This document shows positions 46,288-58,978 of a DNA stretch of 64,000 nt, piece by piece; the stretch's first letter is position 1; every line of letters starts with the position of its first letter. The DNA is from Alisma plantago-aquatica (lineage: Eukaryota > Streptophyta > Magnoliopsida > Alismatales > Alismataceae): contig OY856413.1 of the NCBI GenBank assembly GCA_963693085.1, positions 473,249,379-473,313,378 of the forward strand. The letters are read 5' to 3'. The translations under genes and the position numbers were made by a program. The notes beneath the pieces are model-generated. The model was not told the DNA's origin and ran no database searches. It saw only the letters and a list, made by a program, of their open reading frames with translations.

Positions 46288-49200
46288 TCTGTCACACCCG
46301 CATCCCACGATTACCACTAATCATGAGATGTGGGCATGAGTTTGTGGATATACTCAAGACAAAGTTCATTCCCTTATTTTTCCTTTTTATTTCCTTTATT
46401 TTAAACTCTTTGTTTTCTCGCATCCAATCACATAAACAAACTTTATAAGAGAAAAAAATTTTGATTACTCTAATATGATATCAACATTTATGACACACAT
46501 CCATACATTCATTATGTTTCTCACACTTCCATGTACATAAGACCTGATAATCAGATACATTCTCTCTTATCAAGGAAACAAAGATACAAAACATCATTTG
46601 CAACTCTCTCACATCCATACAAGGACCTAGAGTGATAGGGATCGACTAAACTTAACTAATCTCATACTTAACTCATGTGGTAGATCTACTCTAATGCTTT
46701 GACCTTCTTAAGGTCCACGTGGTTATCCTTAAAAATTGTGAGTAGAGGGGTGAGCCTACTCACTCATTGAATAAGTAAAACAATAATACAATCTAAAGCA
46801 CTAAATTAGACATTTATCTTTCTTGAATAACTAAAATAATAGCAAGATAGTAATTCATATTAAAAGACTATATATTCATAAATTTTCAAATAGCATTGAA
46901 GCCTTCATCATTAGAAATAAACAAGTAGAGAAACATAATCCCACTATTTTATTTCTGATCTTTCATTAACTTTAACTTGAAAGTTTAATAAAATATAGGA
47001 ATTACTATACTGAGCAGATCTAGAATAATACAATTAAATAACAGGGAATGCCAATATTACATTTAAAGAACAATTGTTACAAAACTATACTTGAATATTT
47101 CTTAACTCTTTACTTATAAGAAACTCTTTGAACTTATATTATCATATTTTAACTTATGCCCTGATCATATGCAGTGTACTCTACATATGAAGACTCGTAG
47201 AGAACTACGATCTCACCGTACAAGACTTAGCTTAAAACCCAGGAAGCTAAGCCTAGAACAGAATCCAGGTCTTCTTGACTCGAATCGTCACATCTGACTA
47301 AGGCGGCTAAACAGCTGGCCTTTAACTAGACCTCTCCTTCTAGGCTGAGTACACAGGCGGAGGGTCTGAGATGCTCTTTGGGCCTTATCTTAGTAAGCTC
47401 TGTGGGTACATATGGGTTACCACCGGGATCTCTGATTCATGTTGGGTAACCTATCTTCTCTTAGGAGACTTCCTTAAGGGCTTCGTCTCCCTGAACGCTT
47501 TGTGGGTGTGTTCCGATCCCCGTATACTGGTCGCTGCCAGGGTGGAGCGTTTCCTCCCTACAGTGCAAATATCTATAGGGAATCTACGGTGTTCAGGGCA
47601 CCTATGTCTATTATAACTTTGATTATATCTTTCTCTTAGAATGATTTCTTTTAACTATGTATCTTACTGACTACTTAGACTACTGAACTGAATTCACTGA
47701 TAATACTGAACTGAACGCTTAACATATTGTTTACCCTTTTCTTAGGGTTTCTCCTTGCTCGTGCACATATAGCATTTCTCATGTATTCAAATATATATCA
47801 TGTCTACTAAACAAGTGTTCTCATTCAACATTTCACACATATATGCATGGCATCAATAACATCCCAATCTAGGGCTTGTCATATCTCTCCACTCACAATA
47901 ACATAATAACTTACGCATTTCATGACAAGTATTTGAATTAGAGAATATGAATCTCATAAGAAACCATACATTCATATAGGATAATATTCAACTAAAAATC
48001 CACAATATCGCATAAATCATTTCAATCGACCATTTACTACTAAATTCGATATGTACACTTCCAAAAGCATACTAGATTGGGTTTCCATCCTTGATTAATT
48101 GCTATTCAGTGGACATGTATTGTGAAAATAAGAAATTCTATTTGTCCATATATCAAATAGTAGATATCAAACATTTATAATTAAATATACTAGGCACATA
48201 AGTAAGATCATATAAGCATTAATCTGAATTTCAGCTCTAATGTTGTTCAAGCACCCGAATAACTTGAAAATTTAGATCTTCAAAAGATTCTCAATCAACT
48301 TATAAATTCTCTATTATTCAAGATACATGGATATCTATATCCATTTCATCATATAAACATTTTCATATCATAGTTAGAACATGGTTTGAAGTATACTATA
48401 AACTGAATTCAAAAACAATTCTTTTCATTTATTGTCATCTAGGCAGAAATTGAGAATATCAACTAAATCATCTAATTGAGTAGAATTGATTGAATTATTC
48501 TTTTACCTACTCACCCTAGGTTGTGAAATCAGCTTAAAAACGTATCCCATATCTGAAATCTCGAATCCATATCAAAATCCTAGCAAATCGCCACTTTCTT
48601 CTTCCTTTCAACTCGGAAACCCTAGAAGTGAGGGATTATGAAGGAAGAGTGAGAAAATGGGAAGTTTTGATACCATTTTGGATAAAATCAGAGGAGGGAC
48701 GGAATCTTAACATTTGAGAGAAGATTCACCATAAAACTATATCCAAAGAATCTAAACTTACATGATTTCATCATTCCTCAAACGACAAAACCCTAGGTCA
48801 GCATCTCCATCAAGTTCTCCTCTCAAAACCCTAGCCCTCCTCTCTCTATAGAATTTCGTTTCTCTGGATTGAATCACGAATTATGAGAGCTCCTAGTGTG
48901 TTAGTTTGACCATATAGAGCAATTGAACTGCTTGGGTCAATTGCACATTGACCCGTCACTAAAATTTTTCTTATTTCGGCAGATTTTTCTGTCATAAAAA
49001 GTTATTGTAATTCGTGTATTTCAGAGATCAAACCTTCTCCAAAAATTATGAAAATTTAGCATTTTGTGTATAATTGAGTTACAAATCTTCATTAAAATTT
49101 GAGATAATTCCAAGCTTCCATTAAATAATTAAAAATCGAATAGTGCACTCATGTCAATTGAAGAGTAAATGCCTTAGAACGCCCGTCCAAGGTGCCACGG

Positions 49201-49661
49201 CCGTGCTAAGATGGACACAACACAGTCGTGCTTCATCCCCATGACTGTGGTGTATTGGTTTCATCATATTTGGATACAAAATTTGGTTAACCATTCAATT
49301 CTTCCAAAATGGTCATGTGGCTTAACGTGCCCATGCCACCAGCAACCTAACACGGTCGTGCTACCCATGACAACCATGTTATCCAAGACTAGATACCATT
49401 TTCATTTTCCTTTGCTTACCTCTCTCATTCCTCTCCAACATTAGCTTGTTGGGTAAAAACCCTAATTTCAGCCGACTAGAGTTATATTTCTCAAACCCTA
49501 ATTTCTTAAAGTAAAAGCACACTTAAAGTTCTTATTAGGTTTAAAACATCATAATTGAATTATCATCATTAATTAGATTTAAGAAATGATCAATCCAATT
49601 AAGCATGTAATCATCCAGTTAAACCCTAGTTTACTAATTAAGCTCAGATGTGGTCATAACA
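46288..49661 (-). repeat. LARD 3' LTR (left copy, 3374 bp)
   Basis: Begins TCTGTCACACCCGCATCCCA (right copy TGTGTCACACACGCATCCC) and ends GGTCATAACA. It contains CACGGCCGTG/CACGGTCGTG-type palindromes at 49180-49385. Non-coding; short open frames are fortuitous. Confidence 0.85.
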
Positions 49662-49680
49662 ATTCTTTCCCCCTTAAAAT
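49662..49680 (-). promoter_or_regulatory. LARD polypurine tract
   Basis: The minus strand reads TTTTAAGGGGGAAAGAAT directly before the LTR. Confidence 0.8.
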
Positions 49681-52600
49681 GTTTCGTCCCTGAAACATAA
49701 ACGTGCAAGAAAAATACATTCAAGGTTTATTTTAAGCTTCTGAAATCTTACATGTCATTATATTCTTGTATTTCATACTTGAATGCAGTTTTCAACATTA
49801 AGTCCTTTAACTCTTTACTAAATCACAACATGTTTGAAATAGTTCTCAATGATAACAAACAAATTCTCTATGCCACAGTCAATCATAGGATATAGAGATA
49901 AACAACCATTTCAATATTTTCATACTCTTGAGGTGTTACCTCAACATTGATAATCTGATCCAACTATCTCAATTCATACGGCTCAATATGTACTATTGTT
50001 TTGTATAACCTTTAAGTCACAAAAGAGAGTCCACCTTGTTATTTTGAATTTTACTATTGTGCTACTCAATAGAAAAATAGTCTTGAGTTGGAAGATTAAA
50101 TCCAACAACAATTGTATAGTTACTGGTATGAATGACTACAACTATCAGACACCTTTATTAACATATTGCTTGCACATGTACAACGAAAATCATACGTAGA
50201 ACCAATTTACATCCCTTAATATACCTTCAACACATTATATTTCAAAAAAACAAATTCACATATTACTAAAAGCCATTGTTTTCTCTTTTCTCTCTCTTCA
50301 TTCATTACTACTTACTTTTTGCTACTTATCCTTCTCATCTTAATCATGTATATTAAACATCCTTAAAATTGAAACATACAAGGTATGAATAGATTATTCA
50401 TCATTCTTGCTATCACTGCAAGAATTTATTTCATATCGCACATCACTCATATTGTATTTCTCTTTTTGTTCAAAACATGCCTCTTCTATTTCAAATCTAT
50501 TTCTTATCCTTTACTCTGAATCATTTCCATATTATTTATCTACCTTTCATATTAGCTACCTTTAAACCCTGGATTATTATCAGTGCTAGTTTACTTCTCA
50601 TAGTGCAAATTTCATGATCGTATTTTATAGAGATGCTAGTATTCAAGTTCAAATCACTAGTGACGTCCCTTAAACTACTACAAGTCTAAACATTCTAGGG
50701 TTTGGTCCTTATCAGTGACGTTATTGTGATGTGACTTTATTCTCTTAAATTGAAATTCAAACTTTGGATCTCACAAGTTTTACTAAAGTCTTCCTTATCT
50801 TATCAATTGAATTTCCTTTATCTTACTTAGCCATTCAAATAGATTACATTCTCAATTTACCCTACTAGGGTTTCATCATCATATTGTGTGTCACTATTAC
50901 ATTCACTAGATGTCCCTACCTTGGTGGCTATGCATTATATATGATTCGTTTTCTTATCACTTCATTCCCACCTTTCTCTCATTAAGGAATATATGAAACA
51001 GAAGATGAATTTTGAGACTTAGAATTCTTATATTCAAACATTTCCTTAATACATTTCTCTTATGTAGGTTTAATTAGTTTTCAATAGGGATACTTGATTA
51101 ATTAGCACTTGTTTGAATCTCACAACCTCTTTCTTTTATAATCTATATTACTCCATCATGTTTCAAACCCTTCCTTACTTTCCATAATCCTCTTACCATA
51201 TACTACTCTTCCACCTGTCATATTTAACTTCTAATTTTCTCTTATGACCATATTGCTTATTCATGTGTATGATCATGTATACCATGTTGCACATATTTCT
51301 TTTTATCCTTCTACTAATGTGAAGTTAAAATTCTAAATCAATATTCTCTCAACTAGTTTCACCTCATGTTTAATACATTACATATTCTTCATTTTAAATC
51401 AAACGGATCATGCATGGGTCAAACTTAGTTTCTCTTTCAATCAAGTTTTTTCTCCTTCCTGAATATAGTCTACCTTTGTATGACTTATTCATTTGTTAAA
51501 CTACACTTTTGATCTTCTTTTAGAAACTAGTTTGTTATTCTATAGAAACTTGAAATCCAAAGTTAATAAGGATGAATGTATTAAGCTTTATAATAAAGGT
51601 ATACATTCTATGCTATCAATTATATCATAATGCTCATTCCTTAATCAAGCTCATCACTTTTACATTTCTCTTTGTTTCAAATAAGTTTGTTGTTCTAGTC
51701 TTATGATTTACATGTTCATACAATTCTCTTTACTTTAACTCTTTTGAAGACTCTTCACTTCTATGTACTTATTGTATACTCAACTCTTTTGTTCTATTTT
51801 GCCTTTGCTTTGGAGTACATAAAAGCATTATACTCGATTATATGATCCATTCCTCATGATTGATTCTTACTATCTTGGCCCTTACATACTTTTCTCATAT
51901 CTTTCCCATATTTCATATTTAGAGTTCATATAATACTTATCATTTAACTTAATCATAACCTTATGTTGTGTTCTTTTATTCCCAATTAAAGGTTTTTCAT
52001 ATGAGGCCCCAAAATTGGATCTCATATATCACTTCCAACTGATTTTTAGCTATTCTAATATTTCCTATATGTTTCAACATCTTAGTGTATGTACATTCTC
52101 ACTATGATGTGGGTCTAATTTTATCCAAAGTATACTCTTATTATATTTTCAATAGGTGTCATTAGATCCCAGTAACGCATCATGCCAACCGGACCAGACC
52201 GAACCTGTAGTCCTCAAGCCAAGAGCTACTCAAGATTAACCTACTCCTATTAATCTCAAACATGTGGAAAGAATATTCACATCGGTAAACTCATTTAAAC
52301 ATAACTTGTGGTCTACTTGATATAAAGAATATAAACAATAACTGAATTACTTCATGATACACAACAATATAAAAGAACTATATATATTCTACAAACTGAT
52401 AATCTAAATTCATAGATATAAGAGCATTTCTATTGATCTCCAATCAAAGAAGCAATATAAAACAAGAGTTGTATCACATTCTATGTTTAATCTCTTACTC
52501 CTTCATTACTTTTCAGTCTCCTAACCTTAAGATTTCTAGGGTTTCTCTCTATCCCATCCTTCCTTTGCATACCTGGCCAGGGCATCCAGAGAAGAATAGA

Positions 52601-52754
52601 CAGAGTAGCTTGATACTGGTCAACCTAAGTATTCAGATATTGGGCTAGGGTATCTGAATACTTATACCTCTCAGAGCTAAGATACATCACCTCCTATATG
52701 CCACACTTATAATTCTGACTTTCTATCCTAATCGTCCCTGACGACTCAGCCTAA
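49681..52754. other. LARD internal region, non-coding
   Basis: About 3.1 kb of pyrimidine-rich (plus strand), AT-rich sequence. The longest open frames are about 70 codons, without retroviral motifs. CTTT/TTCT and TCATTT words are frequent. It presumably serves as packageable RNA only. Confidence 0.7.
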
Positions 52755-52766
52755 GCTCTGATATCA
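52755..52766 (-). promoter_or_regulatory. LARD primer-binding site
   Basis: The minus strand reads TGATATCAGAGC, one base different from the initiator tRNA-Met site TGGTATCAGAGC, three bases from the LTR. Confidence 0.8.
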
Positions 52767-52769
52767 AAA

Positions 52770-55700
52770 TGTGTCACACACGCATCCCACGATTACCACT
52801 AATCATGAGATGTGGGCATGAGTTTGTGGATATACTTAAGACAAAGTTCACTCCCTTATTTTTTTCTTTTTATTTCCTTTATTTCAAACTCTTTGTTTTC
52901 TTGCATCCAATCACATAAACAAACTTTACAAGAGAATTACATTTTAATTACTCTAATATGATATCAACATTTATGACACACATTCTAACGCCCGGGCCCA
53001 CTGCCCAAGGCTCTAGTAGAGTTTCAGGAATGACGATTGGCCCCACAGACCACCACTAGCCTTAACTGCACACTTTGTCCACACCGACATGCAAGCCAGG
53101 ATCAACTTCCTGACTGGTCACCCATCCTAGTACTACTCCAAGCTGAGCACGCTTAACTATGGAGTTCTTTAGTGATGGGCTTCCTAAGAAGGAGGTGCAC
53201 CTTGGTGATATGGGTAGTCCAATCATTCCTTTTAAGATCAACTTATCCAAGGACTCAAATCATGGGATGTTACACACATCCATACATTCATTTTGTTTCT
53301 CACACTTCCATGTACATAAGACATGATAATCAGATACATTCTCTCTTATCAAGGAAACAAGGATACAAACATCATTTGCAACTCTCTCACATCTATACAA
53401 GGACCTAGAGTGACAGGGACTGACTAAACTTAACTAATCTCATACTTAATTCATGTGGTAGATCTACTCTAATGCTTTGACCTTCTTCAAGTCTACGTGG
53501 TTATCCCTAAAAATTGTGAGTAGAGGGGTGAGCCTACTCGCTCAGTGAATGAGTAAAACTATAATACAATTTAAAGAAATGAATTAGACATTTATATTTC
53601 TTGAATAACTGAAATAATAGACAGATAGTAATTCATATTAAAAGACTAGATATTCAAAAAATTACAAATAGCATTGAAGCCTTCATCATTAGAAATAAAC
53701 AAGTAGAGAAACATAATCCTCACTATTTTATTTCTGATCTTTCGTTAACTTTAACTTGAAAGTTTAATAAAATATAAGAATTATTATACTGAGTAGATCT
53801 AGAATAATACAATTAAATAACAGGGAATGCCAATATTACATTTAAAGAACAATTGTTACGAAGATGTACTCGAATCTTTCTTAACTCTTTACTTATAAGA
53901 AACTTTTTAAATTTATATTATCATATTTTAACTTATTCCCTGATCATATGTAGTGTACTCTACATATGAAGACTCGTAGCGAACTACGATCTCACCGTAC
54001 AAGACTTAGCTTAAAACCCGAGAAGCTAAGCCTAGAACTGAATTCGGGTCTACTTGACTCGAACCGTCACGTCTGACTAAGGCGGCTAAATAGTTTGCCT
54101 TTAACTGGACCTCTCCTTCTAGGATGAGTACACAACGGAGGGTCTGAGACGCTCTGTGGGCCACATGTTGGTACGCTCTGTGGGTACCTCTGGGTTACCA
54201 CCGAGATCTCCGGTTCATGTTGGGTAACCTATCTTCTCTTAGGAGACTTTCTCAAGGGCTTCGTCTCCCCGCACGCTCTATGGGCATGTTCCGATCCCCG
54301 TATATTGGTCGTTGCCAGGGTGGATCATTTCCTCCCTACAGTGCAGACATCCGTAGGGAATCTACGGTATTCAGGGCACCTATGTCTATTATAACTTTGA
54401 TTATATCTTTCTCTTAGACTGATTTCTTTTAACTCTGTATCTTACGACTACTCAGACTACTAAATTGAATTCACTGATAATACTGAACTGAATGCTTAGC
54501 ATATTGTTTACCCTTTTCTTAGGGTTTCTCCTTGCTCATGCACATATAGCATTTCTCATGTATTCAAACATATATCATGTCTACTAAACAAGTATTCTCA
54601 TTCAACATTTCACACATATATGCATGACATCAATAACATCCCAATCTAGGGCATGTCATATCTCTCCACTCGCAATAACATAATAACTTACGCATTTCAT
54701 GACAAGTATTTAAATTAGAGAATCTAAATCTTATAAGAAAGCATACATGCATATAGGATAATATTCAACTAAAAATCCAAAATATCGCATGAATAATTGC
54801 TATTCAATGGACATGTATTGTGAAAATCAGAATCTCTATTTGTCCATATATCAAATCATAGATATCAAACATGTATAATTAAATACACTAGGCACATAAG
54901 TAAGATCATATAAGCATTAATCTGAATTCCAGCTAAAATGTTGTTCAAGCACCCGAACAACTTGAAAATTCAGATCTTCAGAAGATTCTCAATCAACTTA
55001 TAAATTCTCTATTATTCAAGATACATGGATATCTATATCCATGTCATCATCAAAAACAATTCTTTTCATTTATTGTCATCTAGGTAGAAATTGAGAATAT
55101 CAACTAAATCATCTAATTGAGTAGAATTGATTGAATTATTCTTTTACCCACTCACCTAGGCTATGAAATCAGCTTAAAAACGTATCACATATCTGAAATC
55201 TCGAATCCATATCAAAACCCTAGCAAATCGCCACTTTCTTCTTCCTTTCAACTCGGAAACCCTAGAAATGAGGGATTATGAAGGAAGAGTGAGAAAAGGG
55301 GAAGTTTTGATACCATTTTGGATCAAATCAGAGGAGGGAAGGAATCTTAACATCTGAGAGAATATTCACCATAAAACTATATCCAAAGAATCTAAACTTA
55401 CATGATTTCATCATTCCTCGGACGACAAAACCCTAGGTTAGCATCTCCATCAAGTTCTCCTCTCAAAACCCTAGCTCTCCTCTCTCTATAGAATTCTATT
55501 TCTCTAGATTTAATCACGAATTATGAGAGCTCCTAGTATGTTAGGTTGACCATATAGAGCAATTGAGCTGCTTGGGTCAATTGCACATTGACCCCTCACT
55601 AAACTTTTTCTTATTTTGGCAGATTTTTCTGTCATAAAAAAGTTACTATAATTCGTGTATTTCAGAGATCAAACCTTCTCCGAACATTATGAAAATTTAG

Positions 55701-56323
55701 AATGTTGTGTATAATTCAGTTACAAAGCATCAGTTAAAATTTGAGATCATTCCAAGCTTCCATTAAATAATTAAAAATCCAATAGTCCACTACTATTCAA
55801 AATTCTGCAGAAATGTCAATTGAAGAGTAAATGTCTCAGAACGCCTGTGCAAGGTGCCACGTCCTTTCCAAGATGGACACAACACAGTCGTGCTTCCTCC
55901 CCACGACCGTGGTGCATTGGTTTCATCAGATTTGGATACAAAATTTGGTTAACCATTCAATTCTTCCAAAACGGCCATGTGGCTTAACGTGCCCATGCCA
56001 CCAGCGACCTAACACGGTCGTACTACCCACGACAACCGTTCTATCCAAGACTAGATACCATTTTCATTTTCCTTTGCTTACCTCTCTCATTCCTCTCTGA
56101 CATTGGCTTGTTGGGTAAAAACCCTAATTTCAGCCGACTAGGGTTATATTTCTCAAACCCTAATTTCTCAAAGTAAAAGCACACTTAAAGTTCTTATTAG
56201 GTTTAAAATATCACAATTGAAGTATCATCATTAATTAGATTTAAGAAATTATCAATCCAATTAATCATGTAATCATCTAGGTAAACCCTAGTTTACCAAT
56301 TAAGCTCAGATGCGGTCATAACA
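52770..56323 (-). repeat. LARD 5' LTR (right copy) containing a Cassandra solo LTR
   Basis: Collinear with 46288-49661 except for the 291-bp Cassandra insertion (52984-53274), its duplicated CACAT, and small deletions near 54780 and 55050. Palindromes of the CACGACCGTGGTG type lie at 55840-56045. Confidence 0.85.
52979..53279 (-). mobile_element. Cassandra TRIM solo LTR with 5S-rRNA-derived segment
   Basis: The element at 52984-53274 (291 bp) is flanked by CACAT on both sides (52979-52983, 53275-53279). The other LARD LTR has an uninterrupted single CACAT at this point. On the minus strand it starts TGTAACATCCCATGATT and ends GGCGTTAGA (a decayed GGCGTTACA). In the middle it contains AGTTAAGCGTGCTCAGCTTG and AGTAGTACTAGGATGGGTGA, the A-box/C-box region of plant 5S rRNA. 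Cassandra elements carry this Pol III promoter region in their LTRs. Only one LTR remains, so the internal part was lost by LTR-LTR recombination. Confidence 0.93.
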
Positions 56324-56326
56324 ACT
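56322..56326. repeat. Candidate target duplication CAACT (LARD), right copy
   Basis: Pairs with 46283-46287; see there for the overlap with the LTR end. Confidence 0.6.
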
Positions 56327-58060
56327 GTTTCGCCAACCGCAAGGGAGAAAGCCACAGAACAACCCACCCCCACACCTCTACCTCTAGAAAAGCCAGTGGG
56401 GATTGCAGAACCCAAGCCTCTCGAGCCACAAAAAGAAGTGACTATGATGGAGGTAGAAGTAGCAAAAAGGGGAGGCACAGAAACCTACCTGCAGCCTGAC
56501 AAAGAACCGGAGGCAAAACCAGAAGGACAAGGCTTTCAGGCCATATCGAATACAGAGATCGGTGGAGCAGAGATGGACCCACAAGACAAGGAGAGGGAGA
56601 AAGAACAAGGTCAAACACCACCGCCTCCACAACCTACGGTGCCAAGCTCGTCAACGACGTGCATGGAGCACCAGCAGCACCAGCACGCACCTTCCTTCGG
56701 AGGTGCCTTAGGTACAAGGTTTGATGCAATGTGGAAATACATGCATCAAACCAACACAATAAATACCACCATTTCTTCTTCTTTGTTTGTGCTAACGACA
56801 CAGGTACAAGTCCTTGATGAAAGGATAAAGTCACTCCCTGGCTTCCTCCAAGAAGTTGTAAACAACCAATGGATAATGATGGAAATGTTGAAGAATATGA
56901 AGAACGAAATGGATGACCTACAGAAAGAGAGGCATGCCATTAGAGCCGACATTGAGCACATGCATCAGGGCTACGACGCGGCAATGGCTAACCTCAAAGA
57001 AGAGTGTCAATGACTAGAAGAAGACCGCCGGAAGCTTGAGAAGGAACGCGAAGAACTTGAGAACCGGCGAAAGAAAAACAAGACCAAGTGCTCAGAAAGC
57101 TTGGTGCACTCCTCAGCCAGCCCCTCCAGCCATGACGACAACGACGATGACAATGTGGCAGGAGCGGGCATGGGAGCGGGAATGCCAAAAGGAAGTGCCA
57201 ACACAAAGACGGCACCAGTAGCTGATCCAAAGAGAAATGAGCCACCGCGGCGGTCGAGCTCCCACAATGACAAACAAACAAGGGAAAATGTGACATTGCC
57301 AAGGGAGCTCGACCTTAATTGCAATCCAAAAGAAGGCCAAGTTGAAATTGTTGAAGATGGTGGGAAACTAGCAGAGCATCAATTATCCCCACCTACACAT
57401 GCAATGACGCTAGAAGAGCAGATTGTTGCTGCTAATCCTGAAGAGGTGGTCGCCAAACTCAACGCAGTAGGAGTGGTAGAGCTCGACAGAATGTTAGTTG
57501 AGCTGGGGGCCAGACTCGAGGAGAGAAGCGAGTTCCTCCTATTCCAAACACATCACGATCATAGCGACCATCTCTATGATGGGAAGATGGAGGCAACCCT
57601 GGCAATGATGGCAGAAGCCAAGCTAGGACAAATTTCTGAGGAGAGTCATGTCAAAGACAACATAGATGTTGAAGCCTCCTCAGAAGTAGTTGAACCTGGA
57701 GCCGATGCACAACCATCACATAAGGTGGCCGAGCAAGTGGCCAAGACCATTCTGACAATAGATGAAGCTTCGGCACCTTTGGCACAGGAAGCAAAATCAG
57801 ATGATGAGGATGGAGGGCTGGCAACCTTCTTCACAAATGAGCCCGCTAGGGAGCGGAGTGCACCAGCTAAAGCAGAAACACTTGGAGCAGCTCCCCCTCT
57901 GCCTTGCGAGATGAAAGAAATGGACATGAATGCGGTATCACATATCACATGTATAGATGTCCACATCTTGGCAGATGTCCTCAGGTCAGACATACTATAT
58001 ATAAACAAAGTCCAGAGACCACTTCAGGGAGATATTCATAAAGAAGGTGTGAATACATAA
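56327..58060 (+). pseudogene. ORF2 of Athila-type element, part 2: linker and coiled coil
   Basis: The frame resumes here in phase with part 1. It is Pro/Glu/Lys-rich at first, then has a probable coiled coil (about 56780-57090: LQEVVNNQWIMMEMLKNMKN, ERHAIRADIEHMHQGYDAAM, RRKLEKEREELENRRKKNK). An Asp/Ser/Gly-rich low-complexity segment and an acidic Ala/Glu-rich region follow. A single TGA at 57011-57013 (where CGA, Arg, would fit the coiled coil) and a TAA at 58058-58060 interrupt an otherwise open frame that continues into the Ulp1-like region. No membrane segment or signal peptide. Function unknown; possibly a spacer or multimerisation region. Confidence 0.6.
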
Positions 58061-58978
58061 AAGACTATTCAAGGTACTCTGTGCCACCCTCCTAGAAGAA
58101 TTTCTACACCCGGACAAGCCACAACCGGTCTTCAATGGGACAACACATCTAGCCAGCCTTCTCGACAATTAGACTACAAGGCGGCAGATGTAACCGAACT
58201 GAAGGCAGCAGTTCGGCGGAAGGAAACAAGATATGTGGTGTTGCCCATAAGAAATGTAAAGTATTGGGCACTAATAGTCGTCGATCTGTATGAGTGGAAA
58301 ACGACGGTGCTCAATTGTTTTGCAGCTGAACTGGACAGCACCTCACTGGTTTACAAGAGGAAGGATGCCAAAGACACCTTAAAAATATTGTTGCGCCTAC
58401 AATGAGCAATCAAGGATGCAAACAACAAGGTTAAAGGGTCCTGGAAGCTCTTCTCGATCAATAAGAAAGTTCCCCAAAAAGAATTTGGTTCGGGGGATCG
58501 TGCCTTTATAGTACTACGCATGATGGAGGCCATCAACAAGGGCATCCCCCTAGAGGATTTAGACAACGAAGACCTGCATGGACTGCGGGGTATGTACGCT
58601 ATGGAGGTCATCTATGATTGCCGATTTTTCAACGATCCGACGATGCCTACAGAAGCTATACCCCGGAGGCTTCACATGGACATCCCCCTACCTGAAAAGG
58701 TCACCTGTAGGGAGCAGCTAAAGACCATGTGGGTTTATCCAACTGAACTAGCCAGGGCTGCGGCATGGAAAGAAGGTTGGCATGAAAGCTCTGGAGAAGC
58801 TACAAAGCACACGTCATATGAAAAGACAAAGCAGCCTCCAGTGGTAGAAGCTCTTGAAGAGCAGCCTACCAAGGAACAACCTGAGGAGGTAGAGGTTGAC
58901 GAAGAAGACTTGTTCGATGTAGGGCTAGATGGACCGACGGGAGATATTACACCTTCTTTCAAGAACTTTGTCAGATGA
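58061..58978 (+). pseudogene. ORF2: first Ulp1/C48 protease-like domain, catalytic residues lost
   Basis: In the same frame as part 2, about 58210-58640 encodes RRKETRYVVLPIRNVKYWAL, IVVDLYEWKTTVLNCF and, after a TGA at 58403-58405, SWKLFSINKKVPQKEFG, GSGDRAFIVLRMMEAINKG and DNEDLHGLRGMYAMEVIYD. The pattern matches Ulp1 (SUMO/NEDD8-isopeptidase-type, MEROPS C48) cores: LPI...HW..L..D, then DCG.FVL.YME. Here the His of HW is Tyr, the Asp position is Asn and the Cys of DCG is Arg, so no protease activity is expected. A 110-residue acidic linker follows to the TGA at 58976-58978. Confidence 0.6.

Larger units (their letters stand above)
46288..56323 (-). mobile_element. LARD-type non-autonomous LTR retrotransposon, 10.0 kb
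   Basis: Two related LTRs (46288-49661 and 52770-56323) flank a 3.1-kb internal region with a primer-binding site and polypurine tract but no gag or pol in any frame. The sequence beside the polypurine tract (TTCAGGGACGAAACATTTTA on the minus strand) resembles chromovirus pol ends, so it probably derives from and depends on a Ty3/gypsy element. In about 215 aligned LTR bases I counted about 12 differences (5-6%), which makes it younger than the Athila host element. Its right LTR contains a Cassandra solo LTR. Confidence 0.85.

Noticed and set aside
46288..46320. Tail of the ORF2 frame reading past 46287
   Set aside because: Those codons belong to the LARD LTR, not to ORF2; the true continuation is at 56327.
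53085..53215. A 5S rRNA gene
   Set aside because: The 5S-like segment is shorter and diverged, lies inside a 291-bp unit with TGTAACATCC start and CACAT duplications, and so is the Cassandra LTR rather than a 5S gene.
57014..57330. Three overlapping minus-strand frames of about 75-105 codons
   Set aside because: They are antisense shadows of the ORF2 coiled-coil and low-complexity region.
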